Shown: positions 25,926 to 36,352, counted from the first letter of the stretch. The stretch is DNA of 64,000 bases from Phytomonospora sp040655735 (GCF_040655735.1 NZ_JBFAKK010000010.1:124001-188000); one strand, 5' to 3'. Notes: generated by a model from the sequence alone, not told the origin. Translations and numbers: made by a program.

Positions 25926-26663
25926 TCAGTCGGTGCGGCGGCGCAACGTCGCCGCGCCCAGCACCAGCGCCAGCAGCGCCACGCCCAGCACGACCGCGAG
26001 GTCCACCCACAGCGTGCGGGTCATCCCGGTGTTCGCGCCGACCTCGGTCAGCGCCTCCACCGCGTAGGTCAGGGGCATGACCTCGCTGGCGCCCTGCAAC
26101 CAGCCGGCCATCTCGTCGCGCGGCCAGATCAGCCCGCACAGCAGCAACTGCGGAAGCACGACCGCGGGCATGAACTGCACCGCCTGGAACTCGCTCGTGG
26201 CGAAGGCGGAGAGGAACAGGCCCACCGCGACGCCCAGGACCGCGTTGGCGACCGCCAGCGCGCCGATCAGCCACGGGCTCCCGGCGGTGTCGAGCCCGAG
26301 GAGGCGATAGGCCACCGTCGCGGCGATCGCCGCCTGCACCCCGGCGGCGACCGCGAACGCGATTCCGTAGCCCAGCAGCAGATCCAGCTTGTTCAGCGGT
26401 GTGGTCAGCATCCGTTCGAGTGTCCCGCCGGTCCGCTCGCGCAGCATCGCGACACTGGTGACCAGGAACATCGAGATGAAGGGGAAGACGCCGAGCATCA
26501 CCAGGCCGACCCGGTCGAAGACGGCCGGATCGGAGTCCATGACATGGCGCAGAAGCGTCAGCAGCAGCGCCGGGACCAGCAGGATCAGCGCCACCGTCCG
26601 GCGGTCGGTGACGAGCTGCCGGAGAATGCGCGCGGTCGTCGCCGCGGTGATCCGGATCGACAT
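25926..26663 (-). CDS. ABC-2 type permease
   Basis: The ATG at 26663 overlaps the stop of the ATPase gene (ATGA), giving 245 residues. Six hydrophobic segments follow a short cytosolic N terminus; the region LERMLTTPLNKLDLLLGY matches the conserved coupling part of ABC-2 permeases such as those of the DrrB/NodJ group. It ends in a basic ATLRRRTD. With the adjacent ATPase it should form an efflux pump or lipid/polysaccharide exporter. The substrate is unknown. The same reading frame remains open far upstream inside the ATPase gene, but that is an overlap shadow. Confidence 0.88.
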   Translation of the reverse strand: MSIRITAATTARILRQLVTDRRTVALILLVPALLLTLLRHVMDSDPAVFDRVGLVMLGVFPFISMFLVTSVAMLRERTGGTLERMLTTPLNKLDLLLGYGIAFAVAAGVQAAIAATVAYRLLGLDTAGSPWLIGALAVANAVLGVAVGLFLSAFATSEFQAVQFMPAVVLPQLLLCGLIWPRDEMAGWLQGASEVMPLTYAVEALTEVGANTGMTRTLWVDLAVVLGVALLALVLGAATLRRRTD

Positions 26664-27382
26664 CAGACGCGGCCCTCTTGCTCGCGGATGAGGCGCAGGA
26701 ACGCCTCGTCCATGTCCTGGGTGCCCGTGGTCTCCCGCAGGCCGTCGGGAGTGTCGTCGGCGACGATCCCGCCTTCCCGGATCAGCAGCAGCCGCTCGCA
26801 GCGCGCGGCCTCGTCCATGACGTGACTGGACACCAGCAGGGTCGTGCCCTGGGCGGCCAGTTCGTGGAAGTGCTGCCACAGGTCGTGGCGCAAGACCGGG
26901 TCCTGGCCGACGGTCGGCTCGTCCAGGACGAGCAGCTCCGGCCTGGCCACCAGCGCGCACGCCAGCGACGCCCGCGCCCGCTGGCCGCCGGAGAGGTTCC
27001 CGACCAGCTGCCCGGCGGCCGATTCCAGGCCCACGTCGGTGACGGTCCGGTCGGCCTCGTTCGCTCCGACGCCGTGGAGGGTGGCGAAGTAGCGCACGTT
27101 CGCGCGGACCGAGAGGTCGGCGTACACCGACGGCGCCTGCGTCAGGTAGCCGATCCGGTGACGCAGCACGGCCGAACCGGCCGGCTCTCCGAGCACCGTG
27201 ACGGTGCCCGAGCGGATCTTCTGCACGCCGACGATCGCGCGCATGAGAGTCGTCTTGCCGCTCCCGCTCGGTCCGAGCAGGCCGGTGACCGTCCCGGCGG
27301 CGATCGAGCAGGAAAGGCCGGGCAGGACGCGGCGGCGCCCTCGCTCGACGACGAGATCGGCGATGTTGATCGCGGGTCGCAT
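26663..27382 (-). CDS. ABC transporter ATP-binding protein (DrrA/ABC-2 type)
   Basis: The ATG at 27382 has GGGGAG upstream on the minus strand and gives 239 residues. Walker A (GPSGSGKT), the signature LSGGQRARASLA, Walker B with its Glu (LLVLDEPTVGQD) and the switch histidine (VSSHVMDEA) are all intact. The DEPTVGQDP segment is typical of the ATPases that work with ABC-2 permeases. The frame is open further upstream, but the extra sequence does not look like a transporter. The promoter is not clear. Confidence 0.92.
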   Translation of the reverse strand: MRPAINIADLVVERGRRRVLPGLSCSIAAGTVTGLLGPSGSGKTTLMRAIVGVQKIRSGTVTVLGEPAGSAVLRHRIGYLTQAPSVYADLSVRANVRYFATLHGVGANEADRTVTDVGLESAAGQLVGNLSGGQRARASLACALVARPELLVLDEPTVGQDPVLRHDLWQHFHELAAQGTTLLVSSHVMDEAARCERLLLIREGGIVADDTPDGLRETTGTQDMDEAFLRLIREQEGRV

Positions 27383-27524
27383 GGGGTCTCCCCGGGGGTG
27401 GGAATTCAACGAGCGATGAAATAATTCGAGTGTACTTCGCGCCGACCGCCGATGGGGTGACCATGTCCCCGTCGGCAGGGGCCGGTGTAGGTCCCCGCCC
27501 CCGGGCACGACACAATCGGTTTCC

Positions 27525-27902
27525 ATGGCGCCACCCTCAGCCCTCGACCCCGCGATAGCCGACCGGCTCCGCCGCGACCCGGCCGGCCTGGTCGCCGCCG
27601 TCGTCCAGCAGTACGGCAGCGGCGAGGTCCTCATGCTCGCGTGGATGAACGACGAGGCGCTGCACCGCACGCTTACCACCGGCCGCGCCACCTACTGGTC
27701 CCGCAGCCGCCAGGAGTACTGGGTCAAGGGCGCCACCTCCGGAAACGTCCAGCACGTCCGCTCCGTCGCCCTCGACTGCGACGGCGACGCGCTGCTCGTC
27801 ACCGTCGACCAGACCGGGCCCGCCTGCCACACCGGCACCCGCACCTGCTTCACCGGACGAGAACTCCCGGTCACCGCACCCGGACAGGACCAGCCGTCAT
27901 GA
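27525..27902 (+). CDS. hisI: Phosphoribosyl-AMP cyclohydrolase
   Basis: HisI opens the adenine ring of phosphoribosyl-AMP in the third step of histidine synthesis. The 125-residue single-domain form has the zinc/magnesium motif DCDGDALLVTVDQTGPACHTG and a following Cys in TRTCF. It lacks the fused pyrophosphohydrolase (HisE) found in enterobacteria; no hisE is in the window. CACAAT lies 8 nt before the ATG, which hints at a very short leader. The stop overlaps the next start (ATGA), so hisI heads the trp block. Confidence 0.95.
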   Translation: MAPPSALDPAIADRLRRDPAGLVAAVVQQYGSGEVLMLAWMNDEALHRTLTTGRATYWSRSRQEYWVKGATSGNVQHVRSVALDCDGDALLVTVDQTGPACHTGTRTCFTGRELPVTAPGQDQPS

Positions 27903-28456
27903 ACCCCCGGAGACAACTCGCCACCGCCATCCTCGGCGGCATCGCCGGAGCCGGACTCGCCCTCTACGCCGCCACGCGCGTCTGGTGGACCGAGACCGTC
28001 CCGCGACGCGACCCGCTCCCGCCGAAGCTGACCGACCACACCGGCGCCGACCTCGCCGCCTGGATCGTCCCGCTGGCCATCGTCGCCCTCGCCGGAGCCG
28101 TCGCCCTCTACGCCACGCGCGGCGCCCCCCGCAAGGTCCTCGCCGCCGTCCTCGCGCTGGCCGGCCTGGCCGTCACCGTCGGCGGCGTCCTCGGGATCGT
28201 CCGCGAACCCGGCCTGTGGCCGATCGCCACCACGCTCGGCGGCCTCGCCGTCACCGCCATCGCCGCCCTCGCCCTCCGCGAGAGCGCGCGCTGGCCGCAC
28301 ATGTCGAACCGGTACGAACGCACCACGACGGGTACGACCGCCACGACGGCCGTACCAGACGACCCCGTCGACCTGTGGAACGCCCTCGATCGTGGCGAGG
28401 ATCCGACATCGCTTAACATCGGCAAAATGGCACCCGGAGAGGGGAGTTCCGGATGA
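27899..28456 (+). CDS. Tryptophan-operon-associated membrane protein (TIGR02234 type)
   Basis: The 185-residue product has three to four hydrophobic segments (about 7-28, 52-75, 82-105, 107-127). It ends with the family hallmarks WPHMSNRYER and VDLWNALDRGEDPT. This family occurs in actinobacterial trp operons between trpE and trpC, but its function is unknown. Here it overlaps hisI upstream and trpC downstream by four bases each. trpE, normally just before it, is missing. Confidence 0.9.
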   Translation: MNPRRQLATAILGGIAGAGLALYAATRVWWTETVPRRDPLPPKLTDHTGADLAAWIVPLAIVALAGAVALYATRGAPRKVLAAVLALAGLAVTVGGVLGIVREPGLWPIATTLGGLAVTAIAALALRESARWPHMSNRYERTTTGTTATTAVPDDPVDLWNALDRGEDPTSLNIGKMAPGEGSSG

Positions 28457-29258
28457 GTGTGCTCGACGAAATCGTCGCCGGCGTCCAGGAAGAACTGGCC
28501 CAGCGCGTCCAGCGGGTGTCCCTGGACGAGATCCGTGAACTGGCGGCGGCGACGCCGCCCGCCATCGACGCCCTCGCCGCGCTCAAAGCGCCCGGCGTCG
28601 GCGTCATCGCCGAAGTGAAGCGCTCGTCGCCGTCGAAGGGTCAGCTCGCCGAGATCCCCGACCCCGCCGAACTCGCCACCGAGTACGCCTCGGGCGGCGC
28701 CCGGGCGATCAGCGTCCTCACCGAGAAGAACTACTTCAAGGGCTCACTCGACGACCTCGACGCGGTCCGCGCCCAGGTCTCGATCCCGGTCCTGCGCAAG
28801 GACTTCATCGTCTCCAGTTACCAGGTGCACGAGGCCCGCGCGCACGGCGCCGACCTGGTCCTGCTGATCGTGGCCGCCCTCGACCAGAACACCCTGACCG
28901 GACTGCTCGACCGCGTCGAGTCGCTCGGGATGACCGCCCTGGTCGAGATCCACACCGAGGAAGAGGCCGACCGGGCGCTCGAAGCCGGTGCGAAGGTCAT
29001 CGGCGTCAACGCCCGCGACCTGCACACCCTCCAGGTCGACCGCTCGGTCTTCGAGCGCATCGCACCGGGGCTGCCCAACAACGTCGTCAAGATCGCCGAG
29101 TCGGGCGTGCGCGACGCCCGCGACCTGATCCGCTACGCCGGCTTCGGCGCCGACGCGGTGCTGGTCGGCGAAGGGCTGGTCACCAAGAAGAGCCCGCGCG
29201 ACGCCGTCGCCGATCTCGTCACCGCGGGCAGCCACCCCGCGACCCCGAGGCCCGTCCG

Positions 29259-29262
<4 letters not shown>
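28453..29262 (+). CDS. trpC: Indole-3-glycerol-phosphate synthase
   Basis: TrpC closes the indole ring from CdRP, giving indole-3-glycerol phosphate for TrpA. The 269-residue TIM barrel shows VIAEVKRSSPSKG with the catalytic Lys, VLRKDFIVSSYQV, GVNARDL and KIAESGVRDARDL, all at the usual places. It overlaps the membrane-protein gene upstream and trpB downstream by ATGA junctions, so translation of the block is coupled. Confidence 0.97.
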
Positions 29263-30475
<1,213 letters not shown>

Positions 30476-30479
<4 letters not shown>

Positions 30480-31267
30480 GCGTCGGCCCCACCATGGCCA
30501 AGATCCGCGCCGCAGGCCACTCGGCCCTGGTCGGCTACCTGCCCGCGGGCTTTCCGACCGTCGAGGACGCCACCAAGGCGGCCCGCGCGATGGTCGAGGC
30601 CGGCGCGGACATCGTCGAGATCGGCTTCCCCTACTCCGACCCGGTCATGGACGGGCCCGTCATCCAGCGCGCCGCCGAACAGGCGCTCGCGAAGGGCCTG
30701 CGAAGCGCCGACGTGCTGCGTACCGTCGAGGGCGTCGCCTCGGCGGGGGCCCCGGTACTGGTCATGACCTACTGGAACCCGGTCCTGCGCTACGGGGTCG
30801 ACGCGTTCGCGCGCGACCTGGCCGCCGCCGGCGGTGCCGGGCTCATCACTCCCGACCTCGTCCCCGACGAGGCCGACGACTGGCTCGCCGCGAGTGAGGC
30901 CCACGGTCTCGACCGCGTCTTCCTCGTCGCGCCCAGTTCCAGCGACGAGCGGATCGCGAGCACCGTCGCGGCCACCACCGGCTTCGTCTACGCCCAGAGC
31001 ATCATGGGCGTCACGGGTGCCCGCGAGACGACCTCCTCGGCCGCGCCCGAACTGGTCCGGCGCACCCGCGAGGCCACCGACCTGCCGATCGGCGTTGGTC
31101 TCGGCGTGCGCTCGGGGCCGCAGGCCGCCGAGATCGCCGGCTACGCCGACGCCGTCATCGTCGGATCCGCGATGGTGAAGTGCCTGCTCGACGCGTCGAG
31201 CATCGGAGACGGGATCGCCTCGCTGCGGGCGCTGACCGGCGAACTCAGCGATGCCGTGCACGCGTGA
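30476..31267 (+). CDS. trpA: Tryptophan synthase alpha chain
   Basis: TrpA cleaves indole-3-glycerol phosphate to indole, which tunnels to TrpB. GTG 30476 overlaps the trpB stop, giving 263 residues. Catalytic Glu and Asp lie in VEIGFPYSDPVMDGP, and the loop-6 segment reads SIMGVTGARE. The C-terminal phosphate-binding region (GVGLGVRSGPQ, VGSAMVK) is complete. It is the last trp gene; lgt follows after 27 bp. Confidence 0.97.
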
Positions 31268-31282
31268 ACTGAGCACAACCGG

Positions 31283-31288
31283 TAGCGT
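31283..31288 (+). promoter_or_regulatory. Possible -10 of a leaderless lgt transcript
   Basis: TAGCGT lies 6 nt before the lgt GTG and would start transcription at the codon itself. There is no obvious -35, and lgt may also be read through from trpA. Confidence 0.4.
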
Positions 31289-31294
31289 GTCGGC

Positions 31295-32341
31295 GTGGAC
31301 CTCGCCTACATCCCCAGTCCGTCGCAGAGCGTCTGGCACCTCTTCGGTGTCGTCCCCCTCCGCGGTTACGCCCTCGCCATCATTCTCGGGATCATCGCCG
31401 CGTGCGTGATCACCGAATTCCGGCTCCGTCGCAGGGGCGCGGCGCCCGGCACGGTCATCGACATCGCGCTGTGGGCGGTCCCGTTCGGGATCGTCGGCGC
31501 CCGGATCTACCACGTCATCACCTCGCCGGAGGCCTACTTCGGTGAGGGCGGCGTGCCTCTGGACGCCCTCGCGATCTGGAAGGGCGGGCTCGGCATTCCC
31601 GGCGCCATCATCGCCGGCGCCCTCGGCGCCTGGATCGCCTGCCGGCGGCTGGGCATCCCGCTGTCGATGGTCGCCGACGCGGCCGCGCCCGGCATCCCGG
31701 TCGCGCAGGCCATCGGACGGCTGGGGAACTGGGCGAACCAGGAGCTTTACGGCGGGCCGCTGGACGCCTGGTGGGCGGTGGAGATCGACGAGCCGAACCG
31801 GCTCGCGGGTTTCATGGACGTCGCCACGTACCACCCGACCTTCCTCTACGAGCTGCTGTGGAACCTCGGCGTCGCGCTGCTGGTGTGGCAGCTGGACAAG
31901 CGCCTGAAGTTCGGCAAGGGCCGTGCCTTCGCCGTCTACGTGCTCGGTTACGGCATCGGCCGCTTCTGGATCGAGGGCATGCGCATCGACCCCGCGCAGG
32001 ACTTCCTCGGGCTGCGGCTCAACCAGTGGATGAGCGTGGCGATCATCGTCGGCGCGCTGATCTACCTGCTGCGGGTCGAGGGCAAGCGCGAAGTCCTCGT
32101 GCCCGGGGCCGACGGCGCCCTCGTGGCGGTGCCCTACGACAGCCCCGAGGCCATCGAGGGCAAGGCCGACGCTTCGGCCGGCGCACCCGGCGTCGCCGAC
32201 GCCGCGTCCGACCCGGATGACGGCACCGAGGAACCCGGCGACGATACCGGCGACGACCCTGGCGACACCGAGGCCGTCGCGGAGGACGCCGACGAGGACA
32301 CCGACGGCAAAGAGAAGGCCACCGAGGACGGGAAGGTCTGA
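31295..32341 (+). CDS. lgt: Prolipoprotein diacylglyceryl transferase
   Basis: Lgt moves diacylglycerol from phosphatidylglycerol to the lipobox cysteine of prolipoproteins, in the membrane. The 348-residue protein has seven or so transmembrane segments and the Lgt signature IGRLGNWANQELYG, preceded by GARIYHVITSPEAY and followed by TYHPTFLYELLWN. The last 70 residues are an acidic, Asp/Glu/Gly-rich cytosolic tail, a common actinobacterial extension. lgt downstream of trpA is a conserved arrangement. Its 3' end overlaps the next gene by one base (TGATG). Confidence 0.96.
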   Translation: MDLAYIPSPSQSVWHLFGVVPLRGYALAIILGIIAACVITEFRLRRRGAAPGTVIDIALWAVPFGIVGARIYHVITSPEAYFGEGGVPLDALAIWKGGLGIPGAIIAGALGAWIACRRLGIPLSMVADAAAPGIPVAQAIGRLGNWANQELYGGPLDAWWAVEIDEPNRLAGFMDVATYHPTFLYELLWNLGVALLVWQLDKRLKFGKGRAFAVYVLGYGIGRFWIEGMRIDPAQDFLGLRLNQWMSVAIIVGALIYLLRVEGKREVLVPGADGALVAVPYDSPEAIEGKADASAGAPGVADAASDPDDGTEEPGDDTGDDPGDTEAVAEDADEDTDGKEKATEDGKV

Positions 32342-33507
32342 TGGACGAGCGCTCCGCCGTCGTCGTCGGCGCCGGAGTCGGCGGTCTGGCCGCCGCGGTG
32401 GCGCTGGTCAACGCCGGCTGGCGGGTGCAGATCCTGGAGCGCCACGACCGTCTGCGCGCCGACGGCGCCGCCCTGCTGCTGTGGGCCAACGGGGTTCGCG
32501 CCCTGCGCGCGCTCGGGATGGGCGCGGCACTGGACGCGATCGCCGTCCGGCAGGACCGCACCGGAGGGTTGCGCACCCCCGAAGGACGCTGGCTGATCCG
32601 CATGACCGAGGCCGGGGACCGCGGTGAGGGCCTGTCGGGGACCGTCGTGGTCCACCGGCAGGACCTGCACGAGGCCCTCGTCGCCGCGCTCGGCGACAAC
32701 GCCTCGATCCGGACCGGCGCCACCGTGACCGGGCTGCGCCTCGGTGACTCGCCCGCCGTCAAACTCGGCGGGGAGACGCTGACGGCCGACCTGGTCGTCG
32801 GCGCCGACGGGATCAGCAGTCTCGCGAGGTCGACGCTGGACAACCGCGCGCGCCTCGTCGGGGCCGGCCGGGTCGCCTGGCGGGCCGTCGTGCCGCGCTT
32901 CCGTGCGCCCGACGTCGTCGACGGTGGTGAGACGCAAGGGTCTGGGCGGCGGTTCATCTACGCCGACCTGGGCCGGCACGGCGTGTACTGGGCGGCCGAG
33001 GCGCGGGGGAGCGTGCGGCCCGAGTCGTCGGTGGGGCAGCTCGACCTGCTGAAGCGCTGGTTCGCCGGGTGGCACGAGCCGATCGGCGAGCTGATCGCGG
33101 CGACGCGGCCTGAAGAGCTGCTGCAGCACCCCGTGGAGTTCGTCGATCCGCTGCCCCGCAGCTTCGTGCACGCCGGCGCCACCAGCGGGGTCGCTCTGCT
33201 GGGCGACGCCGCGCACGCGATGACCCCAGACCTGGGGCAGGGCGCCTGCCTGGCGCTGGAGGACGCGGTGACGCTCGGGGTGTGCCTCGGCGGGAAGTCG
33301 GTGCCCGACGGGCTGCGGCGCTACGAGGAGCTGCGGCGGCCGCGCATCGCGCGGATGTCGAGGATGTCGCGGGGGGTCGGCGGAGTGTTCGCCGCGCAGG
33401 GGAAGTTCGTGGTGCCCCTGCGGACGGCGCTGCTGCGCGGGATCCCCGACAAGACCTTCGCGAAGGGCGCGTCGGCGCTGACGGACTGGGACGTGCCGAC
33501 GGCGTAG
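32341..33507 (+). CDS. FAD-dependent monooxygenase
   Basis: The 388-residue protein belongs to the p-hydroxybenzoate hydroxylase-like flavoprotein group. It shows the N-terminal GxGxxG (VVGAGVGGLAAAVAL), the middle DG motif (LVVGADGISS) and the C-terminal GD motif (LLGDAAHAMTPDLGQG). Such enzymes hydroxylate aromatic or polyketide substrates with NAD(P)H. The ATG overlaps the lgt stop, so it is co-transcribed with a housekeeping gene. No biosynthetic cluster is adjacent, and the substrate is unknown. Confidence 0.9.
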   Translation: MDERSAVVVGAGVGGLAAAVALVNAGWRVQILERHDRLRADGAALLLWANGVRALRALGMGAALDAIAVRQDRTGGLRTPEGRWLIRMTEAGDRGEGLSGTVVVHRQDLHEALVAALGDNASIRTGATVTGLRLGDSPAVKLGGETLTADLVVGADGISSLARSTLDNRARLVGAGRVAWRAVVPRFRAPDVVDGGETQGSGRRFIYADLGRHGVYWAAEARGSVRPESSVGQLDLLKRWFAGWHEPIGELIAATRPEELLQHPVEFVDPLPRSFVHAGATSGVALLGDAAHAMTPDLGQGACLALEDAVTLGVCLGGKSVPDGLRRYEELRRPRIARMSRMSRGVGGVFAAQGKFVVPLRTALLRGIPDKTFAKGASALTDWDVPTA

Positions 33508-33520
33508 GGGAGGGGTGGGC

Positions 33521-33526
33521 TAGCCT
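33521..33526 (+). promoter_or_regulatory. Possible -10 before the acetyltransferase remnant
   Basis: TAGCCT lies 8 nt before the ATG at 33535, the same short spacing seen at other starts in the window. Confidence 0.3.
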
Positions 33527-33534
33527 CGCGGGTC

Positions 33535-33828
33535 ATGCCGACGCCGCGAGGGCTTCCCGCTGTACCCACCGACCGTGCCGGGCTCACTTTGACCGAGCTG
33601 CTCCCGACCGACGCCGACGACTACTACGCGCTGCTCCAGGCGAGCCGCGCGGATCTCACCCGGCATGGTGATTACATCGAGGAGACCGAGGCCGGCCCCG
33701 AGGAGGTCCGCGCCGGCCTGGCCGTGGCGGGGCTCAGGCGTGGGTGGGGTGCTTGTGCCGGTGCGGCGGTGCGGGTGGCTGTCGGGGAGCGGGGCGCAAG
33801 GGGTGGACGCCCCGGTCGGCTCTTGTAG
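33535..33828 (+). pseudogene. Truncated GNAT acetyltransferase (N-terminal fragment)
   Basis: The first 60 or so codons (LTLTELLPTDADDYYALLQASRADL, read in two pieces) look like the N terminus of a RimL/RimJ-type acetyltransferase. From about 33735 the similarity stops and the frame runs into a tandem repeat and ends at 33828. The acetyl-CoA-binding half is missing. This is best read as a deletion remnant whose 3' part was replaced by repeat sequence. Confidence 0.65.
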
Positions 33829-33868
33829 GGCGGGGCGCGAGGGTAAACGCCCCACTCGGCTGTCGCAG
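33789..33868 (+). repeat. Two tandem imperfect repeats, each with a hairpin
   Basis: Copy 1 (33789-33828) and copy 2 (33830-33868) align over about 40 bp with a few changes. Each contains GGGGCG near its start and CGCCCC about 10 bp later, so each can fold into a 6-bp hairpin. The period is 41 bp. Confidence 0.75.
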
Positions 33869-34594
33869 TGCGAGTTGCAGGGGGCACCGTCGGCCCACAG
33901 CGGGCGGTTTTCGCGGCGGCGAACCCCGCGCTTCGCGTCGGAGAACCTCGAACCTGTGCCCGGAAGGGTCGCGATCACGCTTCGCGTTGCCGGTCTCGGG
34001 AGCCGAAACCCGGGGCCGGCCCCCGGCGTCAAGCCCGTGCCGCACCAGCCCGGTTCTCGCCGCGCCGCCCGAAGCCTCCGCCCGACCGTGCCCGCACCCC
34101 CGCCGCACCGTCGCGCCCTGCGTCCCGCGCCGTACTCCCGTGCGTTGCGCCCCGCGCCGTGCCCCGCGTCCCCCGCGCCGTGCCCTGCGCGCTGCTTCCC
34201 GCGCCCCCCCGCGCCCCCCGCGCCGTCCCGCGCACTCCGCCCCACGCGACCAACCTCACCGATTCCCCGCCCCCGCGCCGAACACCCTCCCCCGCGCCAG
34301 CCCCTGCACCACGATCCCACCCGCAAACCCCGCAAACCCCTCCTCACCCCCCGTCGCGTCACGCCCTTCCGCGATCACGCCCCGTACCCCGCCGCTGCGA
34401 CCCAACCCCGCGATATCACCCGAAAACCACCCACTCCACCCCGCGCCCCAAACCCCACCTGAATCCCGCGTGAACTGAACCAAACGCGCCCGTCACCGCG
34501 TCTCCATGCCTAGGTATCCTTGCGGCACGGTGGGCGTTACCCGGCTGTAATGTAGCCCCCGCAGTGCCGCCAAACACCGAAATGGAGCGTGACG
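33869..34594 (+). other. C-rich, G-poor non-coding tract
   Basis: The 720-bp stretch between the acetyltransferase remnant and the epimerase gene has no credible gene. From about 34020 to 34470 the plus strand is extremely C rich with few G residues and runs such as CCCCCGCACC. Translations in all three plus frames are proline/arginine/alanine strings. Degenerate GCGCCGTGCCCCGCGT-like units recur near 34130-34200. At the right end TTGCGG (34520) and TGTAAT (34546) may belong to the epimerase promoter, though spaced too far apart for confidence. Confidence 0.6.
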
Positions 34595-35575
34595 ATGCCA
34601 GCGTTTGATGCCGTGGTGGCCGGAGCCGGTGGGTTCATCGGCGGACACCTCGTGCGGGCTTTGCTCGCCGAAGGCAAGACGGTGCGCGCGGTCGACATCA
34701 AGCCGTTCGACCGGTGGGACCAGCGGCACGAGGCCGCCGACAACCTCAGCCGGGACGTCGGTCTCCTGGACGCGGCGCGCGAGGTCCTCGACGGCGGTGC
34801 CGGAGAGGTCTACAACCTCGCCTGCAACATGGGCGGCATGGGCTTCATCGAGACCCACAAGGCCGAGTGCATGCTCTCGGTCCTGCCCAGCACCCACATG
34901 CTGATGGCGGCCCGCGACGCGGGCGTCGGCCGGTTCTTCTACTCGTCCTCGGCGTGCGTGTACGCCGGTTACAAGCAGACGGACCCGAACCTGACCGCCC
35001 TCAAGGAAGAGGACGCCTACCCCGCCGACGCCGAGGACGGCTACGGCTGGGAGAAGCTCTTCAGCGAGCGCATGTGCCGCCACTTCCGCGAGGACTTCGG
35101 CCTGGAGACCCGCATCGCCCGCTACCACAACATCTACGGCCCCGAGGGCACGTGGGACGGCGGCCGTGAGAAGGCCCCGGCGGCGGCCTGCCGGAAGGTC
35201 GCGATCGCGGCGCTGACCGGTCAGCCGGAGGTCGAGATCTGGGGCGACGGGGAGCAGACCCGCAGCTTCACCTATGTCGACGACTGCGTGCACGGCACGC
35301 GCATGCTGACCCGCGGTGACTTCGTCGACCCGCTCAACGTCGGCAGCTCCGAGATCACCACGATCAACAACCTCTACCACGTGGTCGCCGGCATCGCCGG
35401 TGTCGACATCAAGCTCAAGCACATCGACGGTCCTCTGGGCGTGCGCGGCCGCAACAGCGACAACACGCTGATCCAGAAGGAGTTCAACTGGGAGCCCTCG
35501 ATCTCCCTGCGCGAGGGCCTCACCTCGACCTACCGCTGGATCCACGACCAGGTGGCCAGGAAGCTCGGCAAGTAA
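34595..35575 (+). CDS. GDP-mannose 3,5-epimerase-like NAD-dependent epimerase
   Basis: The 326-residue extended SDR has a Rossmann motif (VAGAGGFIGGHL). Its body is strikingly like plant GDP-mannose 3,5-epimerase: SSSACVYAGYKQ with Cys121, Tyr150 and Lys154 in DGYGWEKL, Lys193 in GGREKAPAAACRK, and the late GVRGRNSDNTLI. These are the family's catalytic residues, so conversion of GDP-D-mannose to GDP-L-galactose or GDP-L-gulose is likely. ATG 34595 is chosen over GTG 34589 because GGAG at 34584-34587 is then correctly spaced. The TagA-like gene follows immediately. Confidence 0.88.
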   Translation: MPAFDAVVAGAGGFIGGHLVRALLAEGKTVRAVDIKPFDRWDQRHEAADNLSRDVGLLDAAREVLDGGAGEVYNLACNMGGMGFIETHKAECMLSVLPSTHMLMAARDAGVGRFFYSSSACVYAGYKQTDPNLTALKEEDAYPADAEDGYGWEKLFSERMCRHFREDFGLETRIARYHNIYGPEGTWDGGREKAPAAACRKVAIAALTGQPEVEIWGDGEQTRSFTYVDDCVHGTRMLTRGDFVDPLNVGSSEITTINNLYHVVAGIAGVDIKLKHIDGPLGVRGRNSDNTLIQKEFNWEPSISLREGLTSTYRWIHDQVARKLGK

Positions 35576-36352
35576 GTGGGTACGGAGATGGGAACCGGCC
35601 GCATCCAGCGCGTCGACGTCCTCGGTGTGGGCATCAGCGCCATCAACCGGGACATGGCGATCGACGAGGTCACCCGCTGGGTGGACGAGCGCGAGCGGCA
35701 TTACGTGTGCGTCACTGGCGTGCACGGTGTCATGGAGTCGCAGCGGGACGCCGAGCTCATGCGCATCCACAACGCCTCCGGCCTGACCACGCCCGACGGC
35801 ATGCCGATGGTGTGGGCCGGCCACAAGGCGGGCGCGGAGTGGATGGGCCAGGTGTTCGGCGCCGACCTCATGCAGACCGTCCTGGCGCGGGCCGCCGAGC
35901 GCGGCTGGTCGTCCTATCTCTACGGCGGCAAGGAGGGCGTGCCCGAGCTGCTCGCCGCGCGCCTCACCGCCCGCTTCCCGCAGTTGAAGATCGCCGGCAT
36001 GTACTCGCCGCCGTTTCGTCCCCTGACCGCCGACGAGGACGCGCAGATCGTCGAGCGGATCAACGACTCGGGCGCCGAGTTGGTGTGGGTCGGTCTCTCG
36101 ACGCCGAAGCAGGAGCGCTGGATGGCCGCGCACCGCGAGCTTCTGCACGCCCCGGCGCTGTTCGGGGTGGGCGCGGCCTTCGACATGCACGCCGGTCTCG
36201 TCAAGCGAGCACCGGACTGGATGCGCGAGCACGGCCTGGAGTGGAGTTACCGGCTGGCCAAGGAGCCCAAGCGGTTGTGGCGCCGGTACCTGCGCAACAA
36301 CCCGGCCTTCCTCGCCGCGATCCTGCGCAACCCGCCGAAGCTGCGGGACTGA
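35576..36352 (+). CDS. WecB/TagA/CpsF-family glycosyltransferase
   Basis: The 258-residue product belongs to the family of UDP-ManNAc/glucosyl transferases that build teichoic acid linkage units or capsules. Visible are VDVLGVGISAIN at the start, the conserved TPDGMPMVW, YLYGGKEGV, ELVWVGLSTPKQERW and LFGVGAAFDMHAG. GTG 35576 abuts the epimerase stop; ATG 35588 is an alternative start. Membership in an operon with the epimerase suggests a cell-surface glycan containing an unusual L-sugar, but that is inference. Confidence 0.88.
   Translation: MGTEMGTGRIQRVDVLGVGISAINRDMAIDEVTRWVDERERHYVCVTGVHGVMESQRDAELMRIHNASGLTTPDGMPMVWAGHKAGAEWMGQVFGADLMQTVLARAAERGWSSYLYGGKEGVPELLAARLTARFPQLKIAGMYSPPFRPLTADEDAQIVERINDSGAELVWVGLSTPKQERWMAAHRELLHAPALFGVGAAFDMHAGLVKRAPDWMREHGLEWSYRLAKEPKRLWRRYLRNNPAFLAAILRNPPKLRD

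Noticed and set aside
33665..34478. Open frames of 200-265 residues through the C-rich tract
   Set aside because: All three plus frames are open merely because the strand lacks T/G-rich stops; the translations are Pro/Arg/Ala strings.
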